DNA of 26,652 bases, taken from positions 1 through 26,652 of the forward strand of contig ONPY01000025.1 in the NCBI GenBank assembly GCA_900319835.1. Direction: 5' to 3'. The position numbers and the translations under genes are program-made. This DNA is from an uncultured Eubacteriales bacterium. Its GTDB lineage: Bacteria; Bacillota_A; Clostridia; Oscillospirales; Oscillospiraceae. Below are positions 14,478-23,019 of the stretch, piece after piece. The notes under the pieces are model-generated. The model was not told the DNA's origin, made no database searches, and saw only the letters and a program-made list of their open reading frames with translations. How positions within the stretch are numbered: position 1 is the stretch's first letter; each line of letters begins with the position of its first letter.

Positions 14478-16829
14478 ATGAACAGACTGCAAAAGACCTT
14501 CGGCAAGGTCGTCAAGCGCGTCATGGACCGCGTCATGGGCGCGGGACTGATGCAGGAGGAGAACACCCCCGAGGGGGAGCGCTATCTCAATCCCGGCATG
14601 CCGGCGCTGATCCGTCAGGCCGCGGCGGAGAGCTGCGTGCTGCTGAAAAACGACGGCACGCTGCCCCTGGATCTCAGGGACGAGGTGGCGGTGTTCGGCC
14701 GCTGCCAACTGGACTGGTTCTATGTCGGCTACGGCAGCGGCGGGGACGTACACCCGGCCTACCGCCGGAACCTGATGGACGGGCTGCGCCTGGCGGACGC
14801 CCGCGTAAACGAGGAGCTGGCTGAGACCTACCGCGCCTGGACAGCGGGAAAGGACAACGCCGCCGAGCAGGGCTGGTGGGGGCACTGGCCTTACAGCTAC
14901 CCGGAGATGCCGCTGACAGACGCCCAGGTCCAAAAGGCCGCCCAGAGCGCCAAAACCGCCCTGGTGGTGATCGGCCGCGCTGCGGGCGAGGATCGGGAGA
15001 ACACCCTCACCCAGGGCAGCTACTATCTCACCGAGCTGGAGCGCGACATGCTGGACGCGGTGACCGCGGCCTTCCCCAAAACCGTGGTGCTCCTAAACAC
15101 CGGCAGCGTCATGGATCTGGCCTGGACGGAGGAGTACGGCGACAAGCTCTCAGCTCTGCTGCTGCTCTGGCAGGGCGGCATGGAGAGCGGCTGCGCCGCG
15201 GCGGATGTGCTCTACGGCAAAACCAGCCCCAGCGGCAGGCTTGCGGATACGATCGCGCGCTACTATGTGGACTACCCGAGCGCTGCAAACTTCGGCGGCA
15301 AGGAGTTCAACGCATACCAAGAGGGCATCTTTGTCGGCTACCGCTACTTTGAGGCCAAGGCTCCGGACTGTGTGCTCTTCCCCTTCGGCTTCGGGCTGAG
15401 CTACACCGCGTTCGACGCCCAGCCCGTGGGCTTTGCCCACCGGGAGGCGGGCGTGGAGGTGGCACTCAAGATCACCAACACCGGCGCGCGCCCCGGCAAG
15501 GAGGTGGCGCAGCTCTGGTGCCATGCCCCGGCGGAGGGGCTGGAAAAGCCCCTGCGGGTGCTGGCCGCCTTCGGCAAGACCCGGGAGCTCAAACCGGGCG
15601 AGAGTGAGACGCTGACCCTCTCCTGCACGGAAAAGGACTTCGCCTCCTTTGACGAGGCGCGCCGCGCCTGGGTGCTGGAGGCCGGGGAATACCGCTTTGA
15701 GGCAAACGGCCGCGAGATCGGCTCCTTCCGCCTCTATGAGGCGAAAGTGCTGGAGGCCTGCGAGCCCATCTGCGTCGACTCCGACACGCTGAGAAAGCGC
15801 ATCCTCTCCCGCCTGCCCGCGGCAACCGACGCCGTGCCCGCCGAGGGCGCAACCCTGGAGGACGTGAGGGCGGGCCGGGTCAGCCTTGCGGCTTTTGTGG
15901 CCGCCCTGACCCTGCCGGAGCTGGAGGCTCTGACAAGGGGCGAGGGCATGATGAACACCCCCTTCGGCACCCCCGGCAATGCCGGCGCCTTCGGCGGCGT
16001 GATCGAGAGCCTGCGGCAAAAGGGCGTGCGGCCCCTCATCACCTCCGACGGCCCCGCCGGGCTGCGTCTGCAGCGCTTCACCTCGCTGATCCCCTGCGGC
16101 ACGGCCCTGGCCTGCACCTGGAACACCGCGCTGGTGGAGGCCCTGCACCGGAAACTGGGCGAGGAGATGGGCTACTACGGCATCGACGTGCATCTCGCGC
16201 CCGGCATGAACCTCCACCGCAATCCCCTCTGCGGGCGAAACTTTGAGTACTACTCCGAGGACCCGCTGCTCTCCGGCAAGACGGCGGCCGCCGCCGTGCG
16301 CGGCGTGCAGAGCACGGGCCACGCCTCCTGCCCGAAGCACTTTGCCTGCAACAACCAGGAGACGAAGCGCAACACAAACGACTCCCGCGTTTCTGAGCGC
16401 GCCCTGCGGGAGCTGTACCTGCGAAACTTTGAGATCTGCGTCAAGGAGGCGCAGCCGCTCACGCTCATGACCTCCTACAACAAGGTCAACGGCGTCTGGA
16501 GCCACTACCACTATGATCTGGTCACCACCGTGCTCCGGGGCGAGTGGGGCTGGGAGGGCACCGTGATCACCGACTGGTGGATGCAGCGCGCTCACAGCCC
16601 GGAGTTTCCCCAACTGCGGGACAACGCCTACCGCGTACGCGCCGGCGTGGACGTGCTGATGCCCGGGGACATGGGCCACACCGCCAGGAGCTACCGGCCC
16701 GACGCCTCCCTGCTGGAGACCGTGGGCAGGCCCGACGGGCTCACCCGCGGCGAGCTGGAGCGCACCGCCCGCCGGGTGCTGCGTCTGGAGCTGGCCCTCC
16801 ACCCCCCAACAGCAGACGGCGCAGACTGA
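14478..16829 (+). CDS. Glycoside hydrolase family 3 beta-glucosidase with permuted domain order
   Basis: 783 residues. The order is reversed relative to ordinary GH3 enzymes. The (alpha/beta)6 domain comes first (about 20-300, starting with AAESCVLLKNDGTLPL). A fibronectin-III-like domain follows (about 320-420, ALKITNTGARPGKEVAQLW). The (beta/alpha)8 catalytic barrel comes last (about 430-775). In the barrel are GRNFEYYSEDPLLSGK, the substrate-binding KHFACNNQE segment (about 620-628) and nucleophile Asp699 in VITDWWM. Such permuted GH3 enzymes are known from rumen and gut Clostridia (Butyrivibrio and Ruminococcus types). No signal peptide is seen, so the enzyme acts on imported oligosaccharides. 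The ATG at 14478 has AAGGGCGG upstream. The exact glycoside is unknown. Confidence 0.92.
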   Translation: MNRLQKTFGKVVKRVMDRVMGAGLMQEENTPEGERYLNPGMPALIRQAAAESCVLLKNDGTLPLDLRDEVAVFGRCQLDWFYVGYGSGGDVHPAYRRNLMDGLRLADARVNEELAETYRAWTAGKDNAAEQGWWGHWPYSYPEMPLTDAQVQKAAQSAKTALVVIGRAAGEDRENTLTQGSYYLTELERDMLDAVTAAFPKTVVLLNTGSVMDLAWTEEYGDKLSALLLLWQGGMESGCAAADVLYGKTSPSGRLADTIARYYVDYPSAANFGGKEFNAYQEGIFVGYRYFEAKAPDCVLFPFGFGLSYTAFDAQPVGFAHREAGVEVALKITNTGARPGKEVAQLWCHAPAEGLEKPLRVLAAFGKTRELKPGESETLTLSCTEKDFASFDEARRAWVLEAGEYRFEANGREIGSFRLYEAKVLEACEPICVDSDTLRKRILSRLPAATDAVPAEGATLEDVRAGRVSLAAFVAALTLPELEALTRGEGMMNTPFGTPGNAGAFGGVIESLRQKGVRPLITSDGPAGLRLQRFTSLIPCGTALACTWNTALVEALHRKLGEEMGYYGIDVHLAPGMNLHRNPLCGRNFEYYSEDPLLSGKTAAAAVRGVQSTGHASCPKHFACNNQETKRNTNDSRVSERALRELYLRNFEICVKEAQPLTLMTSYNKVNGVWSHYHYDLVTTVLRGEWGWEGTVITDWWMQRAHSPEFPQLRDNAYRVRAGVDVLMPGDMGHTARSYRPDASLLETVGRPDGLTRGELERTARRVLRLELALHPPTADGAD

Positions 16830-16841
16830 GAAAATTTGAGA

Positions 16842-16879
16842 AAATCGGCCCTCGCCTCTTTTCCGGCGGGGGCCGATTT
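16842..16879. terminator. Long hairpin between the GH3 gene and the his promoter
   Basis: Positions 16842-16856 pair with 16865-16879 in a 15-bp stem (one T-G pair) with an 8-nt loop. On the plus strand no T-run follows; on the minus strand the stem is followed by TTCTCAAATTTTCTC. It may end GH3 transcription weakly. Its right arm abuts the -10 box at 16882. Confidence 0.5.
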
Positions 16880-16887
16880 GGTATAAT
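16879..16887 (+). promoter_or_regulatory. Possible upstream his promoter (extended -10)
   Basis: TGGTATAAT (16879-16887) is a consensus extended -10. No good -35 lies 17 bp upstream, since the hairpin occupies that position. Extended -10 promoters can work without one. Confidence 0.4.
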
Positions 16888-16911
16888 CTATGAAAGAAGT
16901 GGAAAATGGGC

Positions 16912-16940
16912 TTTACTTTAGCATGATAGTGTGGTAATAT
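16912..16940 (+). promoter_or_regulatory. Promoter of the histidine operon
   Basis: TTTACT (16912-16917) and TAATAT (16935-16940) are spaced by 17 bp, and TG lies one base before the -10 (extended -10). The predicted leader to hisZ is about 38 nt. There is no T-box or histidine-rich leader peptide in the gap 16830-16984. Confidence 0.55.
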
Positions 16941-16948
16941 GCTAAAGT
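16915..16948. promoter_or_regulatory. Candidate operator over the his promoter
   Basis: ACTTTAGCAT (16915-16924) and ATGCTAAAGT (16939-16948) are a perfect 10-bp inverted repeat with a 14-bp spacer. The repeat covers the promoter from the -35 to just past the -10, an arrangement suited to repression by a dimeric regulator. A TrpR-like HisR/YerC protein is a possible ligand, since such regulators control his operons in other Firmicutes. No regulator gene is adjacent. Confidence 0.6.
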
Positions 16949-16984
16949 CATCAGAGACCATTCTTTTTCTCACCGGAGGCCCAC

Positions 16985-18094
16985 ATGGATTTCGACACCG
17001 CGATCCTCAAGAACGAAGAGAGGATCCCCTTTGCGCTCCGCTCCCTCTATGCCCGTCTCGGCTATGTCCAGTACAAGATGAGCAAGTTTGAGGAGTACGA
17101 GCTGTATTTGAACAACAAGGACTTTCTCATCTCCTCGGACATCATCAGCTTTACCGACACGAACGGGCGGCTGATGGCCCTGAAGCCGGACGTGACCCTG
17201 TCCATCGTCCGCGCCTCCCGGCCTGGCCCCGGGCAGGTGCAGAAGGTCTATTACGACGAGAACGTCTACCGCATCTCCAAGAGCTCCCGCAGCTTCCGGG
17301 AGATCCGGCAGGTGGGGCTGGAGTGCATCGGCGCCGTGGACGACTACTGCGTCGGCGAGGTGCTGGCTCTCGCCTGTGAGAGCCTGCGGCTGATCTCGCC
17401 GGAATGCCGTCTCAATATCTCCCATCTGGGGATCGTGGGCGCCATGCTGGACAATCTGGGTCTCCGGGGGGAGACGCGCAAAAAAGCCGTCAAGTTCATC
17501 GGGGAGAAAAACCTGCACGAGCTGGCCGCCCTGTGCCGCGAAAGCGGCGCTCAAGAAGCCGCGCTGCAGAAGCTTGAAGCGCTGGTGCGCTGCTCCGGGG
17601 CGCCGGAGAGCGTACTCCCCGCGCTGCGCGCGCTCGGCTGTGGCGCGGAGGCCGTGGGGCAGTTGGAAACGCTCGCCGCCCTGCTGGAGGCCGCCGGCGT
17701 TGCGGAGCTGGTCAACATCGACTTCTCGGTGCTCAGCGATATGCGCTACTACAGCGGCATCACTTTCAAGGGCTTTGTCGCGGGCGTGCCCGCCGCCGTC
17801 ATCTCCGGCGGGGAGTACGACAAGCTGCTCGACCGGATGGGCAAAAAAGGCAGGGCCATCGGTTTTGCCTGCTATCTGGATCAGCTGGAGCGGCTGGCTG
17901 ACGGCGAGGCGCCGGTGGACGTGGACACGGTGCTGCTCTATGACGCGGGCTGTGATCCCCTGCGCGTGGCCGCGGCGGTGCGGGCCATCCAGGCCGAGGG
18001 CCGCAGCGTCACCGCCCAGAAGGCGCTGCCGGACAAGCTGCGCTATCAAAGGGCGCTCCGTCTCACGGAAAGCGGGGTGAGTGAGCTTGTTTAA
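16985..18094 (+). CDS. hisZ: ATP phosphoribosyltransferase regulatory subunit HisZ
   Basis: 369 residues, a histidyl-tRNA-synthetase-like paralogue without the anticodon-binding domain. Recognisable class II features are MALKPDVTLSIVRAS (motif-2-proximal, MxLxPDxT...R), the YYDENVYRISKS and REIRQVGLECIG segments, and ISGGEYDKLLDRMGKKGRAIGFA near the C-terminus. HisZ has no aminoacylation activity; it assembles with short-form HisG into a hetero-octamer and gives it catalysis and histidine feedback control. The ATG at 16985 has CGGAGG 6 nt upstream. It is the first gene of the his operon, and its 3' end overlaps hisG by 14 bp. The short HisG encoded next supports the assignment. Confidence 0.93.
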   Translation: MDFDTAILKNEERIPFALRSLYARLGYVQYKMSKFEEYELYLNNKDFLISSDIISFTDTNGRLMALKPDVTLSIVRASRPGPGQVQKVYYDENVYRISKSSRSFREIRQVGLECIGAVDDYCVGEVLALACESLRLISPECRLNISHLGIVGAMLDNLGLRGETRKKAVKFIGEKNLHELAALCRESGAQEAALQKLEALVRCSGAPESVLPALRALGCGAEAVGQLETLAALLEAAGVAELVNIDFSVLSDMRYYSGITFKGFVAGVPAAVISGGEYDKLLDRMGKKGRAIGFACYLDQLERLADGEAPVDVDTVLLYDAGCDPLRVAAAVRAIQAEGRSVTAQKALPDKLRYQRALRLTESGVSELV

Positions 18095-18710
18095 CATTGC
18101 GCTGCCCAAGGGGAGACTTGGCGAAAAGGTCTACGCCATGTTTGAGCGCGCGGGCTTTGAGTGTCCCGCCATTCACGAGGAAAACCGCAGGCTCTTTTTT
18201 GAAAACGAGGCACTGGGCCTGCGCTACTTCTGGGTCAAGCCCTCGGACGTGGCCATCTATGTTGAGCGCGGCGCGGCGGACATCGGTGTGGTGGGCAAGG
18301 ACATCCTGCTCGAGTACGAGCCGGAGGTCTACGAGCTGCTGGATCTCGGCTGCGGCAAGTGCCGCATGTGCGTGGCCGCCCCCGCCGCTTTCCGGGACGA
18401 TCCGAGGCGCACCCTGCGGGTGGCCACGAAGTTTTCCCACATCGCCTCCGGCTATTACGCCTCTTTGGGCCGGGATATCGACATCATCCCCCTCAACGGC
18501 TCGATCGAGCTGGCGCCGATTCTGGGCCTCTCGGACGTGATCGTGGACATTGTGGAGACCGGCACCACGCTCAAGGAAAACAATCTCGCGGTGATGGAGA
18601 CCGTGGTCCCCATCTCGACGCGGCTGATCGCCAACAAGGCGAGCTTTGAATTCAAAAAATCCCGGATTGAGGAGATCGTCCGGGGTCTCAGAGAGGAGGT
18701 CGAAGCATGA
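18081..18710 (+). CDS. hisG: ATP phosphoribosyltransferase, short-form catalytic subunit HisG
   Basis: 209 residues, the length of the short form that lacks the C-terminal histidine-binding domain. It catalyses the first step, ATP plus PRPP to phosphoribosyl-ATP. Visible motifs are NIALPKGRLGEKV at the N-terminus, KPSDVAIYVERGAADIGVVGKD, and the PRPP-binding GLSDVIVDIVETGTTLKENN. The GTG at 18081 is annotated; a TTG at 18087 has better spacing from the GGGGTGA ribosome site at 18074-18080 and would give the N-terminus MFNIALPKGR, so the true start may be there. The 5' end overlaps hisZ, and an ATGA overlap joins it to hisD. Confidence 0.95.
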   Translation: MSLFNIALPKGRLGEKVYAMFERAGFECPAIHEENRRLFFENEALGLRYFWVKPSDVAIYVERGAADIGVVGKDILLEYEPEVYELLDLGCGKCRMCVAAPAAFRDDPRRTLRVATKFSHIASGYYASLGRDIDIIPLNGSIELAPILGLSDVIVDIVETGTTLKENNLAVMETVVPISTRLIANKASFEFKKSRIEEIVRGLREEVEA

Positions 18711-19993
18711 TCCGAATCTATCGCGACGGTGAGCTCAACGATGCCGAGCTCTTAAAGCGCAGCGAGCCCAGGGCGGACGTGGCCGGCGTGGTCGCCGCCA
18801 TTCTGGAGGACGTGAGAGCAAACGGCGACGCCGCAGTTTTGAAGTATACCGAGAAATTTGACGGGGCGAAGCTTACCACCATGCTGGTGTCCGAGGCGGA
18901 GATCGAAGAGGCCATGGCCGAGACCGAGCCCGAGTTTCTCGACACCCTGCGTCTGGCCGAGCGCAACATCCGGGAGTACCACGAAAAGCAGCTGAGAAAC
19001 AGCTTTTTCTTCACCCGCCCCGGCGGCGTGGTCATGGGGCAGAAGGTGCTGCCCATCGAAAAAGCGGGGCTCTACGTCCCCGGCGGCACGGCCCCCTACC
19101 CCTCCACGGTGATGATGGACGTGGTGCCGGCGAAGATCGCCGGCTGCAGCGAGATCATCATGTGTACCCCCTGCGGCAGAGACGGCAGGGTCAACGCCGC
19201 CATCCTCGCCGCGGCGAAGATCGCCGGCGTCACCCGCATCTTCAAGGCGGGCGGGGCCCAGGCCATCGCCGCCATGGCCTTTGGCACCGAGTCCATCCCC
19301 CGGGTGGACAAGATCGTGGGCCCCGGCAACGCCTATGTGGCTGAGGCCAAGCGCCAGGTCTACGGCAAGGTCGCCATTGACACCATCGCCGGGCCCAGCG
19401 AGGTGCTGGTGCTGGCAGACGGCAAGGCCGATCCCCGCTTTGTGGCGGCCGACATGCTGGCCCAGGCCGAGCACGACGTGCTGGCCTGCGCGGTGCTGGT
19501 GACGGACTCCGAGGAGCTGGCAAAGGCGGTGCAGGCGGAGATCGAGCTCCAGCTTGCCTCCCTGGAGCGCCGGGACATCGCCCGCGCCTCCATCGAGGAT
19601 AACGGCAAGATCATCGTGGCATCCGACCTCGCCCGCGGCATCGAGATCGCAAACGCCGTTGCCCCCGAGCATCTGGAGATCTGCGTGGACAACCCCTTCG
19701 ATTATCTCGACGCCGTGAAGAACGCGGGCTCCGTCTTCCTCGGCCGCAATTGTCCCGAGCCCCTGGGCGACTATCTGGGCGGCACCAACCACACCCTGCC
19801 CACCACCGGCACCGCCCGCTTCGGCAGCCCCCTGTCGGTGGACGATTTCATCAAGAAGATCCAATACACCTATTATCCCGCGGAGGCCTTCAGGAAGCTG
19901 GCGCCGGACATTGCGCGCTTTGCGTACAAGGAGGGTCTCACCGGTCACGCCAGAAGCGCGCTGATCCGGCTGGAAGAGGAGGAGAGCAAATGA
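18707..19993 (+). CDS. hisD: Histidinol dehydrogenase
   Basis: 428 residues, full length. It oxidises L-histidinol to histidine in two NAD-dependent steps, the last reactions of the pathway. Zinc and catalytic residues are conserved: Gln253 and His256 (LAQAEHD), Glu321/His322 (APEHLE), Asp355 (GDYLGGTNH) and His414 (LTGHARSA). The family signature IDTIAGPSEVLVLADG is at 224-239, and VGPGNAYVAEAKR contributes to the NAD site. ATGA overlaps join it to hisG upstream and hisC downstream, which indicates coupled translation. Confidence 0.97.
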   Translation: MIRIYRDGELNDAELLKRSEPRADVAGVVAAILEDVRANGDAAVLKYTEKFDGAKLTTMLVSEAEIEEAMAETEPEFLDTLRLAERNIREYHEKQLRNSFFFTRPGGVVMGQKVLPIEKAGLYVPGGTAPYPSTVMMDVVPAKIAGCSEIIMCTPCGRDGRVNAAILAAAKIAGVTRIFKAGGAQAIAAMAFGTESIPRVDKIVGPGNAYVAEAKRQVYGKVAIDTIAGPSEVLVLADGKADPRFVAADMLAQAEHDVLACAVLVTDSEELAKAVQAEIELQLASLERRDIARASIEDNGKIIVASDLARGIEIANAVAPEHLEICVDNPFDYLDAVKNAGSVFLGRNCPEPLGDYLGGTNHTLPTTGTARFGSPLSVDDFIKKIQYTYYPAEAFRKLAPDIARFAYKEGLTGHARSALIRLEEEESK

Positions 19994-21054
19994 GCAGATT
20001 TTTCAGTGAGAAGTACCGGGACCTGACCCCCTACACCCCGGGCGAGCAGCCCAAGGTGATGAATGTAGTCAAGCTCAACACCAATGAGTGTCCCTTCCCG
20101 CCCTCCGAGCGGGCCAAGGCCTACGCCCTCGCCCACACCCGGGAACTGAACCTCTACCCCGAGCTGCAGTGCATCGACCTGAGAACCAAGATTGCCGAGA
20201 TGCACGGCGTGTCGCCGGAGAACATCATCCTGGGCAACGGCTCGGACGAGCTGTTGAACTTTGCCACCATGGCCTTCTGCGACAGGGACACCCCCGCGGC
20301 CTTTGCCAACATCACCTACGGCTTCTACCCGGTCTATGCCGCGGTGAACCTCGTACCCTATGTGGAGATCCCCCTGCGCTCTGACTTCTCCATCGCGCCG
20401 GAGGACTACTTTGATCTCGGCGAGACCATCTTCCTGGCCAATCCCAACGCCCCCACCGGCATGTGCCTGTCGGTCGCGCAGATCGAGGAGATCCTCAAGC
20501 ACAACCGAAACAACGTCGTGGTGGTGGACGAGGCCTATGTGGACTTCGGCGGTGAGACCTGCATCCCGCTCATCAAGCAGTACGACAACCTGCTGGCGGT
20601 GCAGACCTTCTCCAAGTCCCGCTCCATGGCGGGCGCGCGCCTGGGCTTTGCCGCGGGCAATGCGGCGCTGATTAATGACCTCAACGCCATGAAGTTTTCC
20701 ATCAACCCCTACAACATCAACTCCATGACCATGGCCATGGGACTCGGCATTCTGGAGGACGAGGCGCAGACACAGGCCAACTGCCGCGCCATCATGGAAA
20801 ACCGGGAATACACGGTATCCGAGCTTGAGAAGCTGGGCTTCCGGGTCCTTCCCTCCTCAGCAAACTTCATCTTTGCCGTCTCCGAGAAGATCGGCGGCAA
20901 GGAGCTCTACCTGAAGCTCAAGGAGCGCGGCGTGCTGATCCGGCACTTTGACAGGCCGGAGATCGCCGCCTGGAGCCGCATCACCATCGGCACGAGAGAA
21001 CAAATGGACGTGTTTCTCAAAAACGTCCGCGAGATTCTGGAGGAACAGACATGA
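19990..21054 (+). CDS. hisC: Histidinol-phosphate aminotransferase
   Basis: 354-residue fold-type I PLP enzyme. It converts imidazole-acetol phosphate plus glutamate to histidinol phosphate. Key features are [12 protein letters not shown] at the N-terminus, [10 protein letters not shown] (81-90), NPNAPTG (151-157), [10 protein letters not shown] (177-186) and the PLP lysine Lys209 in [16 protein letters not shown]. The ATG at 19990 overlaps the hisD stop. hisC between hisD and hisB, as here, is a common Firmicutes order. The gene ends in an ATGA overlap with hisB. Confidence 0.96.
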   Translation: MSRFFSEKYRDLTPYTPGEQPKVMNVVKLNTNECPFPPSERAKAYALAHTRELNLYPELQCIDLRTKIAEMHGVSPENIILGNGSDELLNFATMAFCDRDTPAAFANITYGFYPVYAAVNLVPYVEIPLRSDFSIAPEDYFDLGETIFLANPNAPTGMCLSVAQIEEILKHNRNNVVVVDEAYVDFGGETCIPLIKQYDNLLAVQTFSKSRSMAGARLGFAAGNAALINDLNAMKFSINPYNINSMTMAMGLGILEDEAQTQANCRAIMENREYTVSELEKLGFRVLPSSANFIFAVSEKIGGKELYLKLKERGVLIRHFDRPEIAAWSRITIGTREQMDVFLKNVREILEEQT

Positions 21055-21641
21055 GACAGGCCACCATCAGCCGCAAGACCGGCGAGACCGATGTGGAGCT
21101 GACCCTGAATCTGGACGGCACCGGCGAGAGCGACGTCAACTCCGGCGTCGGCTTTCTCGACCACATGCTGACGCTCTTTGCCCGCCACGGGCGCTTTGAC
21201 CTGGCCCTCTCCTGCCAGGGGGACACCCGCGTTGACGACCACCACAGCGTGGAGGACATCGGCATCTGTCTCGGCAAAGCCCTGGCGGAGGCGCTGGGCG
21301 ACAAGCGCGGCATCTGCCGCTACGGCGACACCACCCTGCCCATGGACGAGGCTCTGGTGCTGACGGCGGTGGATCTCTCCGGCCGGAGCGTGCTCTGCTT
21401 TGATCTGGACATCCCCGCTGAGAAGGTCGGCAGCTTTGACACGGAGCTGGTGGAGGAGTTCTTCACCGCCCTGTGCTCCAACGCCGGGCTCACCCTGCAT
21501 GTCAGAAAGCTCGCCGGGCGCAACAGCCACCACATCATCGAGGGCTGCTTCAAGTCCTTTGCCCGCTCGCTGCGCAAGGCCGTGGCCATCGACCCCGCCT
21601 TTGCCGACGAGGTGCCCTCCACGAAGGGGGTCCTCGCATGA
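21051..21641 (+). CDS. hisB: Imidazoleglycerol-phosphate dehydratase
   Basis: 196 residues, monofunctional: no HAD phosphatase domain precedes it, unlike enterobacterial HisB. Diagnostic metal-binding repeats are FLDHML (35-40), [10 protein letters not shown] (62-71), MDEAL (98-102) and [11 protein letters not shown] (158-168). It dehydrates imidazole glycerol phosphate to imidazole-acetol phosphate. ATGA overlaps are present at both ends. With no phosphatase domain, the histidinol-phosphate phosphatase must come from a gene outside the window. Confidence 0.97.
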   Translation: MRQATISRKTGETDVELTLNLDGTGESDVNSGVGFLDHMLTLFARHGRFDLALSCQGDTRVDDHHSVEDIGICLGKALAEALGDKRGICRYGDTTLPMDEALVLTAVDLSGRSVLCFDLDIPAEKVGSFDTELVEEFFTALCSNAGLTLHVRKLAGRNSHHIIEGCFKSFARSLRKAVAIDPAFADEVPSTKGVLA

Positions 21642-22249
21642 TCGCCATTGTCGATTACGGCGTAGGAAACCTCTTTTCCCTCAAGAGCTCCTTCGCGGCC
21701 ATCGGGGCGGACGCCGTCGTTACAAGTGACCCAGAAGCCCTGCGCCGGGCCGACAAGATTCTGCTGCCGGGCGTGGGCGCCTTCGGCGACGCGGCGGACA
21801 AGCTGCGCGAGCGCGGCCTGGATCAAGTCGTCATTGAGCAGGTCAATGCGGGCAAGCCGCTGCTCGGCATCTGTCTCGGCATGCAGCTGCTCTTTGACCG
21901 GGGCTTTGAGTACGGGGAGCACGAGGGGCTGGGACTCATCCCCGGCAGCGTACGCCCCATCGCGGACGTGATCGGCCCGGGGCTGAAAATCCCCCACATC
22001 GGCTGGAACGCCCTGCATCTGGTACAGGGCGGCGGCCCCCTGCTGCGCTATACCAAGGAGGGGGACTGCGTCTACTTTGTCCACTCCTTCTATGCCGCTG
22101 AGTGTGACGAGGCCGTCATTGCCACGGCGGAATACGGCGCCGAGCTCACCGCCGCCGTGCAGCGGGAAAACGTCTTCGGCTGCCAGTTTCACCCCGAGAA
22201 GAGCGGCCCCGTGGGCCTGAACATTCTCCGCGCCTTTTCTGAACTGTAA
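21638..22249 (+). CDS. hisH: Imidazole glycerol phosphate synthase, glutamine amidotransferase subunit
   Basis: 203-residue class I glutamine amidotransferase with the triad Cys79 ([10 protein letters not shown]), His185 and Glu187 (CQFHPEKSG). The N-terminus [12 protein letters not shown] and the oxyanion-region LPGVGAFGD are typical for HisH. It releases ammonia from glutamine and channels it to HisF. It overlaps hisB by 4 bp. It is followed by the only real gap inside the operon (56 bp), which holds a small hairpin and a fresh ribosome site for hisA. Confidence 0.97.
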   Translation: MIAIVDYGVGNLFSLKSSFAAIGADAVVTSDPEALRRADKILLPGVGAFGDAADKLRERGLDQVVIEQVNAGKPLLGICLGMQLLFDRGFEYGEHEGLGLIPGSVRPIADVIGPGLKIPHIGWNALHLVQGGGPLLRYTKEGDCVYFVHSFYAAECDEAVIATAEYGAELTAAVQRENVFGCQFHPEKSGPVGLNILRAFSEL

Positions 22250-22254
22250 GCTGT

Positions 22255-22272
22255 CCGGCTCTTTCGAGCCGG
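22255..22272 (+). other. Small intercistronic hairpin between hisH and hisA
   Basis: CCGGCTC (22255-22261) pairs with GAGCCGG (22266-22272) around TTTC. No T-run follows, so it is not a convincing terminator. It could be a stabilising or processing element in the 56-bp gap. Confidence 0.4.
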
Positions 22273-22305
22273 TTCGAATCATTTCTATCAACAGGAGGGA
22301 GCACC

Positions 22306-23019
22306 ATGCTGATTTTTCCGGCGATTGATCTCTATGAAGGCAAGGCCGTGCGCCTGTACAAGGGCGACTACGAGCAGATGACCGTCTACAGCGACAGCCC
22401 CATTGAGCTGGTGGAGGACTTTGTGGAGCAAGGGGCCAAGCACCTGCACCTGATCGATCTGGAGGGCGCCAAGACCGGCAAGACCCCGAACCTGGAGCTG
22501 ATCCGCGACATCCGCGCGCTCTCGCCGCTGTTTACCCAGGTGGGCGGCGGCATCCGCAGCATGGACGTCGTCGACGCCTATCTCGGCGCGGGCGTGGACC
22601 GGGTCATTCTCGGCACCGCCGCGGTCACCGACCCGGTGTTTCTGGAGGAGGCCATCAAGGAGTTCGGCGATAAGATCGCCGTCGGCGCCGACATCAAAAA
22701 CGGCTACATCGCCATCAGCGGCTGGACCGAGAGCTCCGGCATCGACGCCTTCTCCTTCTGCCGCCGTATGCAGGATCTGGGCGTCAAGACCCTGATCTGC
22801 ACCGACATCTCCCGCGACGGCGCCATGCAGGGCACCAACCGCAACCTCTACCGCACCCTGTCCAAGCGGCACAATATGAACATCATCGCCTCCGGCGGTG
22901 TCTCCTCCATCGAGGATATCCGCGCCCTGCGCGACATGGAGCTGTACGGCGCGGTCATCGGCAGGGCTTATTACACCGGCGCCATCAAGATCTCCGAGGC
23001 GCTCGAGGTGGCCAAATGA
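22306..23019 (+). CDS. hisA: ProFAR isomerase (phosphoribosylformimino-AICAR-P isomerase)
   Basis: 237-residue (beta/alpha)8 barrel that carries out the Amadori rearrangement of ProFAR to PRFAR. Catalytic Asp8 is in [14 protein letters not shown], and the second acidic position is Asp129 in VGADIKNG. The two half-barrel phosphate-binding loops are QVGGGIRS (78-85) and IASGGVSS (194-201). The ATG has a strong AGGAGGGAG site 6-7 nt upstream, consistent with independent initiation after the intercistronic gap. It overlaps hisF by 4 bp. Confidence 0.96.
   Translation: MLIFPAIDLYEGKAVRLYKGDYEQMTVYSDSPIELVEDFVEQGAKHLHLIDLEGAKTGKTPNLELIRDIRALSPLFTQVGGGIRSMDVVDAYLGAGVDRVILGTAAVTDPVFLEEAIKEFGDKIAVGADIKNGYIAISGWTESSGIDAFSFCRRMQDLGVKTLICTDISRDGAMQGTNRNLYRTLSKRHNMNIIASGGVSSIEDIRALRDMELYGAVIGRAYYTGAIKISEALEVAK

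Noticed and set aside
15150..16973. A 607-codon minus-strand open frame opposite the GH3 gene
   Set aside because: Antisense to a full-length GH3 enzyme with intact catalytic motifs; glycine/alanine/histidine-rich composition typical of shadow frames.
16830..16984. T-box or histidine leader peptide controlling the his operon
   Set aside because: No T-box anti-terminator motif and no run of histidine codons; the only short leader frame contains no histidine.
18752..19948. A 398-codon minus-strand open frame opposite hisD
   Set aside because: Shadow frame; hisD has all catalytic residues.
22266..22285. T-arm-like sequence GGTTCGAATC suggesting a tRNA between hisH and hisA
   Set aside because: The flanking bases do not form a T stem, and no acceptor, D or anticodon arm fits in the 56-bp gap.
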